A stretch of 64,000 nucleotides of DNA from Phytophthora sp. 'mugwort' (GCA_033558025.1 JAUCEF010000003.1:1576001-1640000), one strand, 5' to 3'. Positions 52,580-63,295 are shown, counted from the stretch's first letter. Made by a program: numbers and translations. The notes: generated from the letters alone by a model not told the origin.

Positions 52580-53605
52580 ATTTGCCTCCGTCGAGTTTCA
52601 GTGAGAGAGTGACGGTAGGGCGTGATGACACGATCATCACTGGTGTAGATTCGCCTCTCTTGGAAGCTGTGGCTAAAAGAACGGTTGACTGTTGTGTGGA
52701 ATATGTGGCGTTGGCTGCGAATTATGAGACGTTTTGGTTGGAGCGGTCTGCGTTAATGCCGGAATCTGAGTAACTGATCACGGCGTTCGAGCAAGCGGAT
52801 CGTAAGAAGCATGGATTACCCAAGTTGAGGAGAAGGGCTCGGTTAGCCGAGCTAATGCTGACGTTGCTAAGGAATACTTACTCATGGTGTAAGTCACGGA
52901 GACGGTCGTGGGAAAGTCGTCTGGATTTTGAGAGGGGTATACGAGAATTAAGAAGGAGACTCAAGGAACAAACGAGAGTGGAGAAAGGTTGTTTATATTG
53001 GTTTATTTTTAAGAAGGGACGATCTATCATGAAGTACTGGAAGGGCAGTGGCCGCGCTATAACGGAGTCGACCGTGTCTATTGTGTGATGTGGACTGTGT
53101 GGACTATAGTCTATCTGTCTGTATACTCTATCGTGTATGCGATGTGTTCTTGTATGACGGTACGGAATGGGCCTGTCGTGGATGGCCTGGAGTGGTCGTG
53201 TTGCTGGGTGTCGGCAATTACTACTTTGCTACTTATGGTGATGTGGATGTTTACGGTGAGTACACCGTCGGTAAGGAAGTGATGATCGCAAACTGCGCTG
53301 TGATCTTTGTAGGAGTGGCTAGCCATTTGCGTCGCTGGTACACTCGTGTGGCAGATGATCGAGGCCCTATGAAGGTGGCCAAAGATGGCAATGTTGAGTG
53401 GCTACGTCACATGGAAGAGAAGAGAACAAGTGGGACGACTTACCGAGGCCTTTTGGAAAGCGGATAGGGGCACGGAGGCTACGCCCCGCTGCGAAGTGTA
53501 CACTTTGAGCTGCTTACGGGCTCAACAACGCGGGGCTCTAGCTCGGTGGGAAGCGGCTCGTCGTGAGGATGGTCGACGGGGGCGACGACCGGTAGTCGGG
53601 GAGGA
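52580..53605 (+). other. Extra 3' region of Gypsy element 2
   Basis: About 1 kb between the end of integrase and the 3' LTR. Frames: TVGRDDTIITGVDSPLLEAV (52609 on), a basic RRRARLAELMLTLLRNTYSW (52828 on), and 53081-53467 with two mildly hydrophobic stretches (WPGVVVLLGVGNYYFAT; VMIANCAVIFVGVAS). Not recognised. An envelope-like role cannot be supported. Confidence 0.4.
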
Positions 53606-54227
53606 TGCCCCGAGTACTCCTACTCAGGACGGTGGCAACCGTCTCGGTCGTGGTGTGGCTCCCCCTCTCAGTGGAGATATTCTGCGCGAGCGGCTACTTG
53701 CTGAGTAGTTGCCCGAGGACGAGTCCGGAGGTCGCCCGAGGTCGGACCGGACCGGCCTACCCGGTTGCTTGGCGGGTTTAGGACCGTGCGAAGAGGCAGA
53801 CCTGGGTCGAGAAGCGACCGACGGAACTATGACTGCCTCAACGGAACGTTGAAGAACTTGCGAAAAGGGTGCAATGCGGAGGAGCCACTAAGGCCGGATA
53901 AGATGACAGGATGGAGGTCGCGCGGACGGTAACGAGCGTCACGGGTACGAGACCGAGTCCCGGATGGAGGGGGTGATCGATGGAGCCGACGTGGGCGTGA
54001 GTTGGGTACGGAGGTGCCGGATGATGAGGAAAAGGTAAGGAACGGTATCGAGCGAGAGTGGCCGCTGGTTCGTGTAGCTTAGTCATGAAAAAATTACCTG
54101 ATCTTATATAAGCAAATAGTCTTTACATTTTATTGTTTAGGCTGTAAATTTGCTAGGTGTGTGTCTCTCTAGTACTCATCTGTTCCACACGACGCTTGAC
54201 CAGTCCCGATCAGGACGGCTTGCGACA
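53606..54227 (+). repeat. 3' LTR of Gypsy element 2
   Basis: Begins TGCCCCGAGT, ends GGCTTGCGACA, followed by TAGC. Partner of 43868-44489. Confidence 0.9.
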
Positions 54228-54605
54228 TAGCGCGCCTCGGGAGTAGTCACCATAACTGCAACAAATACAAATACTACTGTACTGATGAAGTGGGAATTTG
54301 CTGCCCGAGCTGACAGCAATAGATCCATGCTCCGTTTTGAACAACAAGTGCCCCAACAACCTTTAAGATCCTGGCAACATCGCTGTGCGGCAAGTGCTTT
54401 TTTGCTAGTCATATCTAAGTGGCGATCTTCGACGACGAAGACACTCAAGCTGCTTTACGTGGGCAAATGTCTAATAGCATTCTAATACTATTACTGTAAT
54501 ATCACAGAAGACAGAAATCAAGTTACTATTACTGCAGTATTCATATCGCAACTACTGGTAGAAGTAGCTGAGAAAAAAGTGCCAGTAATACTGATCCCTG
54601 GGTAC
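54228..54605 (+). repeat. Right half of the repeat split by Gypsy element 2
   Basis: Reverse-complement match to about 58690-59010: ATCCATGCTCCG, AACAACAAGTG, CTGGCAACATCGCTGTGCG, GGCGATCTTCGACGACGA and TACTGATCCC all recur. It ends with TACTGATCCC, the inverted form of the GGGATCAGTA start in the left half. Confidence 0.7.
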
Positions 54606-55191
54606 AACATGACGTATCATCAGTTTGCACATGCCCCAGGTACAATTGTCATGTCCTTCAGTCTGGCGATGCGTGGAGTAGAGGTCGAAACAGCTCCTAC
54701 TCGGCACGTGTGAACCGATGTCGAGCCTGTGGTGCAGTTCCCATACAAAGTATGCTCCAGCCATGAGAAGCTGGATGTGTGAAGCCCGCAGCTCGCACGG
54801 TGGGTTATACAATTTCTTAAAACTTCTTTTGATGTTTCGGGGGAACTGGGATCCCGTTTGCCCAACCTGCTACACATGGGGCTGAGTCACCAAGAATGCC
54901 CAACTCAACCGAAGCTTAAACGGCTCCAGGTCAGAAACGCTGAAACGCTATTTTGATCCTTCTTTTGATAGATTATGTCTTCTCAACGAGACGTTCTCAT
55001 CCCGGGTAAGTCAGAACAACAACAAAAATAAAACGCTTGTGCGTTTCGATACCTCTCATAGAGTATGAGCCATAGTACTCGTTACGTTCTCCCCGAGTCC
55101 CGTTTAATTTTCGCTATGGCTGACAAGTCCAGTTTTGGAACTTTTTTGCCGTTCAAACTCGACGGGAGTTTGACATTATAAAGGGTCCAAA
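54606..55191. other. Spacer upstream of the dead family member 4
   Basis: No recognised gene. A minus-strand reading near 54620-54810 (AGAYFVWELHHRLDIGSHVP in one frame) is unassigned and lacks support. Confidence 0.4.
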
Positions 55192-56510
55192 ATGGTGCAA
55201 GCGGATACTCCGACTAATGTTTTGAGAGTAGCACTAGCGAAGATGCAGGTGAAACCTGAGGGGATAGTTCCTTGCGTCGCTCCGTCCACGCGAACACCTG
55301 TACGTGGTACAAAACAAGCCGAAACCAAACGAAAGCTCACGCTATGGAGTTTTACGACTGAAAAGACGAAAGTCACGAAATGGCAGGTATTTAACATCCT
55401 TCGCCGACCAGCACTGGTCGCTGCTGCCTGTCAGTACATTGAGATTTCCATGCTGGCGGACGATGCAAGTCCTACGTGAGATGCCGAGTTCGACTGAGCC
55501 TTTTGGAAGTTTTACGGAATCTCTCATTGCTGGTTATCTTGGAGACGGTCTGATTCGGGACAGTCCGCTAGTACAGAGCGTTCTAGACGGATATACAAGA
55601 CCACGAGACTACACGATTTTCCTCGAGTCGGACAAGACGACGTCTCTGAACAATTGCTCGGCAGTTCCGCTCTTCAACTCGGCTATATACAACCACGATT
55701 TTCTGAGTCAGAGCTACTTGGAGATGGTGGAGGATACCAACTACAACACCAGCGTTCTTGTGGATCTGGAGCTTGTTGTCGTGGTGGTAGACTGCAGTTT
55801 CACAGCGCTCGTAGCCGGAAATCCCTCGACTGTGCGCGTCTTCGATGTGGTTCGGTCGCGTGTCGACCCCAACGACTTGTATCTAGTTATAATGTCGTTA
55901 TCTGTACAGGACTATGAGATCCCTGCTCAAAACAAACACGGTCCAGCTCTTGTAGCCATGTTGACGGTCCTTCAGGACTTGAACGCAGACACTGTCAAGC
56001 AAGTTTACATGGTGGCGCCCACATCTCCGTATCAGCGAGCAGTTGAGTTTGACATGTACGAGCTCGTGGGGGTCACGAACGACAGGCAACTGGAACTGCA
56101 GAGCGTCCCTCGAGATCCACTTTCCCAGCCCGTCACGAACGCCGTCACGTCTCGGACTCGTGGCTTCTACGACTGTGACGTCTAGTCGAATGTCCATTTC
56201 ATGCACTCGTTCGTTGCTACTGGAGATGCCAAAGACGCACTCACACACTGGGAATGGGTCGGGGAAACGCTGATCACGGATTCCTGGGCCTGGGTGCACA
56301 ACCTCCACTTGTTCTTTGGCCTGCAGACGATTTGCACGCTGCTGATTCTTGTACTCGTGACGTACCAGAACCTTCGCGTGGGGAAGACTTGGGTGGGAGC
56401 TCCGTTTGCTTCGTTTTCCACGGCCACTCGTCACCCGCGGGCTTCTGGTCATGATGTAGTGTTTCAGTCGCTGTGCTACGACTTCCACTGCACAATAAGC
56501 AATGTATAAC
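55192..56510 (+). pseudogene. Multi-pass membrane protein, tandem family member 4 (dead)
   Basis: Fourth copy of the 35275-43022 family. The N-terminus reads MVQADTPTNVLRVALAKMQV from an ATG at 55192, and the basic tail and span 1 (RRPALVAAACQYIEISML) are present. A frameshift near 55460 moves into MQVLREMPSSTEPFGSF and the whole ectodomain (NNCSAVPLFNSAIYNHDFL, VVVVVDCSFTALV). A C-to-T change makes TAG at 56183 where the intact copies have Gln in the DG..QSNI block. Reading then resumes (SNVHFMHSFVATG, DSWAWVHNLHLFFGLQTI), shifts again near 56430, and stops. The later spans and the whole C-terminal module are absent downstream. Two frameshifts, one nonsense codon and 3' truncation. Confidence 0.85.
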
Positions 56511-56579
56511 AAAGTTGGAAGCAACTACCCGTACAAGCCAAACCATACTTTGATTTCATCTATGTCGTTCATTTTTCGC

Positions 56580-56720
56580 TGCCAAAAGGTGCATCAGACG
56601 TTCCAAATATATCACCTGGCTGAAGTAATGTATGAATAGCGATTAGTTTGAAGACATTCCGCATGGTGGCAAACGTCCAAAACAAGGTTTGGGTTTTGAA
56701 TGGCCTGATAGTACAATTTG
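56580..56720 (+). repeat. Repeat shared with 59815-59950
   Basis: AAGGTGC, TTCCAAATATATCACC, CTGAAGTA and CATTCCGCATGGTGGCAA match in the same order and orientation AAAGGTGC, TTCCAAATGTATCACC, CTGAAGTA and CATTCCGCATGATGGCAA at 59815-59950. Non-coding. Confidence 0.65.
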
Positions 56721-57040
56721 CCAGCTGCAGGCTTAACACAGTGTCCAGGGTTTAAGAGCTGCTTTGCAGTGTACTTCGTACTTTGTAGCAACATAAACTA
56801 GACGTGCGAACTTAACGGCTTGACTTTCACAACAATTGTAGTGACAAAGTTGCTACCTTTGTCGTCTTTCAGTCGCTTTCCGATAGAAGCTCGTTGCAGT
56901 TTGTAATCGTCTTTCAGCCGCTATCCGACGGAAGTTCGTTGGGTTTGTAATAACCTCCAGCGTTTTTTTGGTGCCAAACCGTAGTAAGTTATCACTCCTC
57001 CTGCTGTTACAACTTCAACCACGTGCCGGTTTTGCCTCGA
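56721..57040. other. Spacer, nothing clear
   Basis: Contains a short direct duplication (GTCTTTCAG..GCT.TCCGA..GAAG(C/T)TCGTTG at about 56861-56900 and 56911-56941). No gene. Confidence 0.4.
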
Positions 57041-57049
57041 TCAAAGGAC

Positions 57050-57720
57050 GGTGTCCGGTGGCTACAGCTACCGCTGACCTATACTACTTAACACGAAATA
57101 TGCACGGCGGGCGGTAACTGAGGTCCTTACGCGGTATGGCTGTGGTATGGCACGCCGGAGATCTCTGGTCGCGTGGAGCACGGCGGCGCGGGATTTAATA
57201 CCGAGGGCTAAACTACCTGCACGTACGTCTACTTCTGTCTCGGTTTCGACGCTCGACCATCCCGGGCTATGATACCCGAGCGCGTCGGCTGCTGCCTCAG
57301 CTTGCCCCGGTTTCGATGCTCGACTACCCGGGGCTTTGATACCCGAGCGCATCGGCTTCTTCTGCACGACCACACGGGGCTTTGATACCCGTCTCCTGAC
57401 ACTCTCGACGGCTATACCAACGATCGGTGTCTCCTCTTCTCAGATACTACCTGCTTCTCTCCTCCTAGTACTTCGCTATTCGACTTCGTCAACCGGCTAT
57501 ATAAGCCGTACGAGTTGTGCTAGTTGTTATATTCGGCTTAGTGCTCTGCTGTTAAGTAAGCAGGAAGTCTGCTCTTCCGCTCTGCTCTGTTCTGCGGCAG
57601 ATCGAAGACTGACTGCTCCCCTTTTCTTCACCTACTTCCTTCGCTTCGGCGACTCCTCGTGCTAGCTGCTAGGCGTCTGTTCACTAGCGCTCTCGTCCGT
57701 CCGTTAAAAGATCGCTTCTG
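57050..57720 (+). repeat. Possible solo or truncated LTR
   Basis: Promoter-like repeat structure: two imperfect units of about 70-75 bases (57236-57391) with CGGTTTCGA(C/T)GCTCGAC and GATACCCGAGCGC, then a CTATATAAGCC TATA box at 57498-57508 and a pyrimidine-rich downstream part. This resembles the U3-R-U5 layout of an LTR on the plus strand. No partner LTR is in the window and the ends are not defined. Confidence 0.35.
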
Positions 57721-58689
57721 GCCCGCCGTCTTTATTATTCTTGGTCATCCTCGGCCGCTGCCATCCATCCTGCTGTCCTTTCGGTTGTAGGTGATCTTCT
57801 CGCGCTCTTACGGGTTTCATCGGGGGGTCGACCCGTTGGGTGCCGGCCCGTCCATGCTGTCAGCTCTTGTACTTGAACTCCACCTTGGTCCTCGTTGTCG
57901 TCTTCCACCGGAGCAACGAGTCCACAGAATGTCATCATTCTTACTCCGTCATGCCTAACTGACAGCAGCAGAATTGCGTTGACAGCGTGGCGTTCGCCTG
58001 TTCGTGGACGCGGATAGCGACATCGGGTACGGAAGGGGTGGAATTGCGGCCTTCGTTCGGAATAACGACGGCTGGAGTGTCCACAGCCGACACTGCTTCT
58101 TCGCGTAGTAACTGAGATGCAGAACCGGCACCTACCAGAGAGGAGTGTGGGCGCCGAGCTTCGCCGACCCAACAAGTTGCTCTATTGCAAGGGGTTAAAG
58201 TTGACGCTCCACGGATGCCCAGCAAAGCGCGAATCAACAGGGGTCTCTTGAACGGATCAAGCACTGGGCCAGTAACTATGAGGCCCAATCAGCTGTCTTG
58301 GAGTGCTACGCTCTGTTTAACTCATACATCGCCCCTTTTTGGTAAAAATGATAAGCGAGCGAAAGATCCTGTGGAGCCTCATGAGGGTACGTAATAAACG
58401 TTCGAAACATGGTTCGCAACGTGACAAAGCTGGTGGACCAGCAAGAAACCATAATAGGGCAAGAGCTTATGAGCGTCTCTTAAGCAGTGTATGATGGAAA
58501 GTGGTTGCGCCCGTGCACACTTTGGGTCCAAGTAAACCTTGCTTAATCCGATCGCATCCTCTTTAAAGTAATTGAAAAATACGCAGAACTTCCTACATTC
58601 TGCAAATATCAGGGCTCTCTAAAACTCTATGTTCCATCTTCTCATACTGAGGGGAATTGTGCAAACTGATGGTATGTCATGTTGCTCGG
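57721..58689. other. Region downstream of the putative LTR, no recognised gene
   Basis: Open frames exist on the minus strand (57941-58288: SLVGAGSASQLLREEAVSAV), but no family is recognised. If the LTR call is right, this could be decayed interior. Confidence 0.35.
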
Positions 58690-59815
58690 CGGGATCAGTT
58701 GTACTCACCAGTAGTTCGCTACCGCAGTAATAGCAGCTCCGTTTCTGTCTTCTGTGCTACTACAGTAATAGTATTATAGTACTATTGAACTACTGTCCAT
58801 CGACTAATATAGAAAAATGGCTGCATCGACCACCTAAAACAGCTTGAGTATTGTCGTCGTCGAAGATCGCCACTTAAATATTATTAGAAAACTTGTCGCA
58901 CAGCGATGTTGCCAGGATCGTAGAGGTTATTGGGCCACTTGTTGTTCAAAGGCGGAGCATTGATCCATGGTTGTCAGCTCCGCAGCAAACTCGCACTTCA
59001 TCAGCGGTAGTACCGGCGGTCAGAAGGCAGGAGGCGGGTGGTTCCGGGTTGGAAAGTAATTTGCAAAGTGAACGCGTAAAGCAACGAGCGCAACCCACTT
59101 CCAATGCAGACTTCATTACGTTTTGCTAGAATAATATACTACGAGTCGCAGCTTAACGTACGAGGAAGACAACGTGAATCACGGAATCTTGCGAAGTGAT
59201 TTTGCAAACAAAGGCGCAAAATAGTTAGCTTGTCATTCAGGAAGGTTTTGGTCTAAAGAGCCGACTACCCCGATGCGCTCCAAGATATGGCCGGTAATCC
59301 AACAGTACTATCGGATCGACGAGGCGAAATACTGGTTACTATAGTAGCAGTAGAGCGGAATTTCGCAAACTACTGGCTACGACAGTAACAGTAATAGTAC
59401 TATAGTACTTGTTTTTTGTACTGGCGACTCGAGTTACTACTGATCCCAGCCGGTACCTTAAACCCGTCAAGTCTCAACGTAAGAAAGAAGCAGGCAATGC
59501 CTCTATTTCGCAGGATTGCCTGCTTCTTTCTTATGTTGAGACTCGACGGGTTAAGGTACGGCAGGGATCAATAGTAACTAGACATGATGATTTTAAGCAA
59601 GCGAAGCAGACACGGTGAGCAGCAATCACGAAGTAGAGAATGCGAATCACGTTTAGTCATCGTGCACAACAAGTGACGGGTGACTTCTCTTAACTTAAGG
59701 TTGGATGGTGAAGTAAAATTACTGCACAAGGTGTGAAATGGATCGACCAAACGTCTAAAAACCCTTCAATAGTCCGATATTTGCGATGGTCAACGGACTA
59801 GAACCAAGCAAGTGA
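58690..59815 (-). repeat. Inverted copy of the repeat at 43040-43867 + 54228-54605
   Basis: About 1.1 kb whose reverse complement follows the order of both halves of the split repeat. It starts with GGGATCAGTTGTACT and includes GATCGCCACTT, CGCACAGCGATGTTGCCAG, AAGATATGGCCGGTAATCCAA, a TACTATAGTAGCAGTA palindrome zone and ACTACTGATCCC. No coding potential recognised; probably a non-autonomous DNA element plus flank. Confidence 0.65.
59433..59578. repeat. Long hairpin (inverted repeat)
   Basis: Arms 59433-59498 and 59515-59578 pair over about 64 bases with only a few mismatches, around a 16-base loop (TTACTACTGATCCC...GCAGGCAAT against ATTGCCTGC...GGGATCAATAGTAA). A foldback or MITE-like structure at the end of the repeat. 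Confidence 0.85.
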
Positions 59816-59950
59816 ATTCCCAAAGGTGCTTTAGTCCTTCCAAATGTATCACCCGGTCTGAAGTACAAGGATGACTGGTGATTAACATGAATCATTCCGC
59901 ATGATGGCAATGGCAAATTTGTGGAAGTCTCATGATAATAGAGTCTGACA
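59815..59950 (+). repeat. Second copy of the 56580-56720 repeat
   Basis: Direct-orientation match, see that entry. Lies immediately beside the end of the inverted repeat copy. Confidence 0.6.
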
Positions 59951-60170
59951 GGTCATTTTGTTAGTCTTGTTGCGTACCTAACGAAACCGCGGGTTACGTT
60001 CTAAATGCGTGATACCGGTATACATGTAGTATCGGTATCAAATTTGTTTAGAAACACATAAGGGCTTTAGAAACTCGACACACAAACGACAATGGCACTC
60101 GGCGCGCACAACACCTCCGCGGCATCGCGTCCAGCAGCGTCCACACGCCACGCCAAGCGGTAAAGAGCGC

Positions 60171-60186
60171 TTCATTCCTCCTGCAA
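60171..60186 (+). promoter_or_regulatory. Initiator-like element of the 60267 gene
   Basis: TTCATTCCTCCTGCAAC about 90 bases before the ATG fits the oomycete initiator (TCATT core, pyrimidines, CAA flank). Predicted only. Confidence 0.45.
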
Positions 60187-60266
60187 CGCCGTCCTCTCTT
60201 TTCATACTCGAATTTATTTTCTATCTCGCCAGGAAACGTGACGACGAGGCCTCCATTCAACGGAAA

Positions 60267-62504
60267 ATGGCCCAGAAACTGCAATTTTGCGCCGCCGTGA
60301 GCGACTCCTTTGTCCCCCTCCAACGCTCTCTAAACCTGCAATGGCAACGCTACAAGACACAAAAGTCGCGTTCTGAGGAGCTCGCCCGGATACGCGTCGC
60401 AATGGAGCAGATGGGTCAGTTTCAGAGCTTTTTCGGCGCCGAGATGGATGGAGAAGGCATAGAAACGCCACAGGTTATGAGCCTACACAACCGCACCGAC
60501 AAGCTGCTAGTCAAAATCTCGAGCAGGAAGAAGCCAGTAACCATACGCACTCAAAAGATCGTCAGGAGACTTCCTCATCTCGTGAAAAAGGCAGTCTCAA
60601 TCGTAGCGGAACGTCGACAGCTGATCAAGGAGCAGCAGGAGCTCCCAGCGAGACACCAGTGGGTGCCCATGGTGCTCTGGAGACTATACGCTGACGTGGC
60701 GGAGACTGCGGACAAAGAAGAAGAGAAAAAGCCGCTAAAGACGGCAATGCACGAGGTTTTGAAGACGCTCAAGGAGACGAACCCGTATTTCTACCTGCAA
60801 GTTTTGTACCAACCTCCGCCAGAACACTTAGATAGACGGTTGGAGATCACAGCATCCGACAAGTTGACGGCCATTACAGCGACTATGGCGCCATTCTTTC
60901 GAGCTTTGAAGATGAGATCGGCTGCACTGCGGAACAAGCGAGAACCGCACGTGAGGATACGCTACGGGTGGAACCAGCTACGAGTCACGTTGGCTTTTGC
61001 AAGACGAGCTGCAAGACATTTTCATTTTGTGATTTTACATTTGTATACAGTCGCGATGGGGTGTGACGCACCGAATGTTCATGCTGGGATCATTGCGGAG
61101 AAAGCAGCGAGTGGAATTCTCAATAAAGATGCCGAGCTACGAGCTCAACTGAGGTTATGCCGTGACTCTGCTACTTCAGAGGATTATTTGCTCAAAGAGA
61201 GCTATGAGTGGACTCCTGAACTACTGGTCTATCTGGACGAGTGGAGATGGCGTCGAGAAGGTGGGCGGGTCTTGTTTGGATTTGATCGTCAAGAGCGACA
61301 GGATTTCTTGCCCCAGTTTTCGTTCGAAGAACGGTCGAAGCATCGAAGACGAATATCACGCTTCGATGTGCTCGCTGAGATTGGATATCGCTTACGTGAT
61401 GTTGACCGTATGTGGCGAGCATCTCGGCTAGGCACGTCCAGTTTTACAGCGATGCGAATTGAAGAGATTGGGGACCTTGAGACGAAAATTAAAGGCAGTT
61501 TAGGTGCAATGGTTGACTTGGTCTACAAAATGATGTTGGCTCGCTGGATGGATCGAAGAAAGCGCCCGACGAAGTGGTGGACTTCGCTCAAGCTCTGTGA
61601 AGGACACCAGTTCAATGCTGAACCGGATGTGAGTGATCTTTCTTACGCAGACGATGAAGTCGCTGAAGTAATGGGTACGAAGTCAATCGAGCCTGATGAA
61701 GGCCTGCAAGATGCTACTGACGCGGAATCTGTTGAACCGAAAAAGAGTCGAAGGACAAGAGTAGCGTTACCAACTCACAGAGGCTTTCGACGCCCGACTG
61801 TTGTCACTTTACATGAAGTCGTTGCTCATGCGTCGGAGGTGGCAGAGACTGAAGTACCTGCATCGCCAGATCATGTCACCCCGAAACCTCTAGCACATGA
61901 GGCTCCCATTCGGCTTCGCGACATTTACGCGTGGTCTGATGAGGATATAAACGCTTTCAGCTGTGAGACTAAGCGCATCGCTGATGTGCGTGCAGCGATG
62001 TTGAGTCTTTGTGAGCAGTTAAAATGGTCGAAGGTTGCTCTTGAGAGTGCGTCCAAAACCCAGACTGAGCCAGATTTCGGAAAACATATTCGTGATGATT
62101 GGCAGGTGGCCTGTATAGCTAGTCACTTATGTACATTAACCAACAAGGCGGTGGTATTTGCCGAGGAAACTGCAATGCGTGAGGCAGCCGCTGCTCTCAC
62201 CAAGAAGCCATCGTTACGCGTACCCGAAGATAAAGCAGCGTCGGCACAGAAGAACAGCAAGCAAACAGTCTCGCAAGCTGTATCAGAAGACCCGATTGTG
62301 GACGAACTGCACGCGAGTCTGCGGAGTGCTAATCATAACGTCGCCGAAACACTGTCTCCGTACGATGGCCAACACTCAGCCGAGTGGCGTGATACAATTT
62401 TGTCAACTGGGCTCGCCACCGTCGAGCTACTGCGTCTGATCACACAGGATGAAGCCGTTCATGAATTTATCGTGGGGAATGAAGGACGTGCCGGCAAATC
62501 GTAG
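60267..62504 (+). CDS. Conserved-looking protein of unknown function
   Basis: A 745-residue uninterrupted frame starting MAQKLQFCAAVSDSFVPLQR at 60267. No signal peptide or membrane span. The N-terminal two thirds are helical and rich in Arg, Lys and Trp (LVKKAVSIVAERRQLIKEQQ, RIRYGWNQLRVTLAFARRAA, PELLVYLDEWRWRREGGRVL, MVDLVYKMMLARWMDRRKRP). The middle (about 460-550) is acidic and low in structure. The C-terminal part is helical with RIADVRAAMLSLCEQLKWSK. No known domain recognised; the composition would suit a nuclear or scaffolding protein, but that is a guess. Stable frame over 2.2 kb, codon use and an initiator upstream support a real gene. Confidence 0.75.
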   Translation: MAQKLQFCAAVSDSFVPLQRSLNLQWQRYKTQKSRSEELARIRVAMEQMGQFQSFFGAEMDGEGIETPQVMSLHNRTDKLLVKISSRKKPVTIRTQKIVRRLPHLVKKAVSIVAERRQLIKEQQELPARHQWVPMVLWRLYADVAETADKEEEKKPLKTAMHEVLKTLKETNPYFYLQVLYQPPPEHLDRRLEITASDKLTAITATMAPFFRALKMRSAALRNKREPHVRIRYGWNQLRVTLAFARRAARHFHFVILHLYTVAMGCDAPNVHAGIIAEKAASGILNKDAELRAQLRLCRDSATSEDYLLKESYEWTPELLVYLDEWRWRREGGRVLFGFDRQERQDFLPQFSFEERSKHRRRISRFDVLAEIGYRLRDVDRMWRASRLGTSSFTAMRIEEIGDLETKIKGSLGAMVDLVYKMMLARWMDRRKRPTKWWTSLKLCEGHQFNAEPDVSDLSYADDEVAEVMGTKSIEPDEGLQDATDAESVEPKKSRRTRVALPTHRGFRRPTVVTLHEVVAHASEVAETEVPASPDHVTPKPLAHEAPIRLRDIYAWSDEDINAFSCETKRIADVRAAMLSLCEQLKWSKVALESASKTQTEPDFGKHIRDDWQVACIASHLCTLTNKAVVFAEETAMREAAAALTKKPSLRVPEDKAASAQKNSKQTVSQAVSEDPIVDELHASLRSANHNVAETLSPYDGQHSAEWRDTILSTGLATVELLRLITQDEAVHEFIVGNEGRAGKS

Positions 62505-63295
62505 CTCTAACAAACTAAAGTACTGTGAAGCTGCATAGGTGTGCCGCTCGTTTGCTGGATACTTTCAAGTTCCCTGTCGTGGCTGGAACAAATGTCCAGA
62601 AAACGGTAGCTGAAAGTACAAGAGACTCCTTCCTTACTGACTGATCGCTGCCTGGCGCTCCAGTGCCCGTTACACTGTGTAATATACAGCCCTTCCTGCG
62701 TACTACTCCTTGTGATATCTTGAATCCATTGTTTAACTCTACTTCATTTGGGTAGAAAAGTTTGCATCGAAAATCAGATGGAGGACCACAACTCTTTTTT
62801 CTAGACCAGCTATTGGCCCCCGGACGGCTACAATCGATGCGTTATGATCTCCTATTGGCCCCCACTTTTCAAACACAAGCAAATCTCCAAAAACAACAAA
62901 GTTACAGTAAAAATACAACGAAACCACCGTTTCAAATTTAGAGCGGAAAGGATTCTGCTTCTGCTTATTAAACTGGATACAGACGGAACTAGGATCATAA
63001 AACAGCGCCACCGTGACAGTCACGTTTTGGGATTTATTTTGAGGCCCTTTGCGTTCCGCATGCTTTCATATTGACGGAGTTGGTCGGAGTGCCGATTAAA
63101 ATTGAAATTGAGAGCGGTCATCGGATGCCGTCGGCATGGGTATGGATATATCCACCGGATATCGGTACCAAAGTGTAGGAAATCCGGTATGCTCGGTTTT
63201 AAAATGAAGCTCCTCCGGTACCAAATTGGCTGTTTGTCCTTTTATAAGCCATCAATGCAGTCTTTCAAGCCCGGAGGAAGTAGCTACGAGAGAGC
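62505..63295. other. Intergenic, repeat-like but unassigned
   Basis: Contains two CTATTGGCCCCC copies (about 62809 and 62853) and CCGGATATCGGTACC-like sequence near 63155. No gene. Confidence 0.4.

Larger units (their letters stand above)
43868..54227 (+). mobile_element. Ty3/Gypsy LTR retrotransposon 2
   Basis: A 10.36-kb plus-strand element. Both LTRs are 622 bases, TG...CA, flanked by a TAGC duplication (43864-43867 and 54228-54231). LTR copies differ at roughly ten positions, mostly transitions, so the insertion is not recent. The order gag, protease, reverse transcriptase, RNase H, integrase is Ty3/Gypsy. The interior is unusually long, with extra sequence between gag and protease and after integrase. 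Frameshifts, stops and changed integrase residues make it inactive. Confidence 0.9.

Noticed and set aside
53081..53467. Envelope-like protein in Gypsy element 2
   Set aside because: Only weakly hydrophobic stretches, no signal peptide or cleavage motif; not enough to call an envelope gene.
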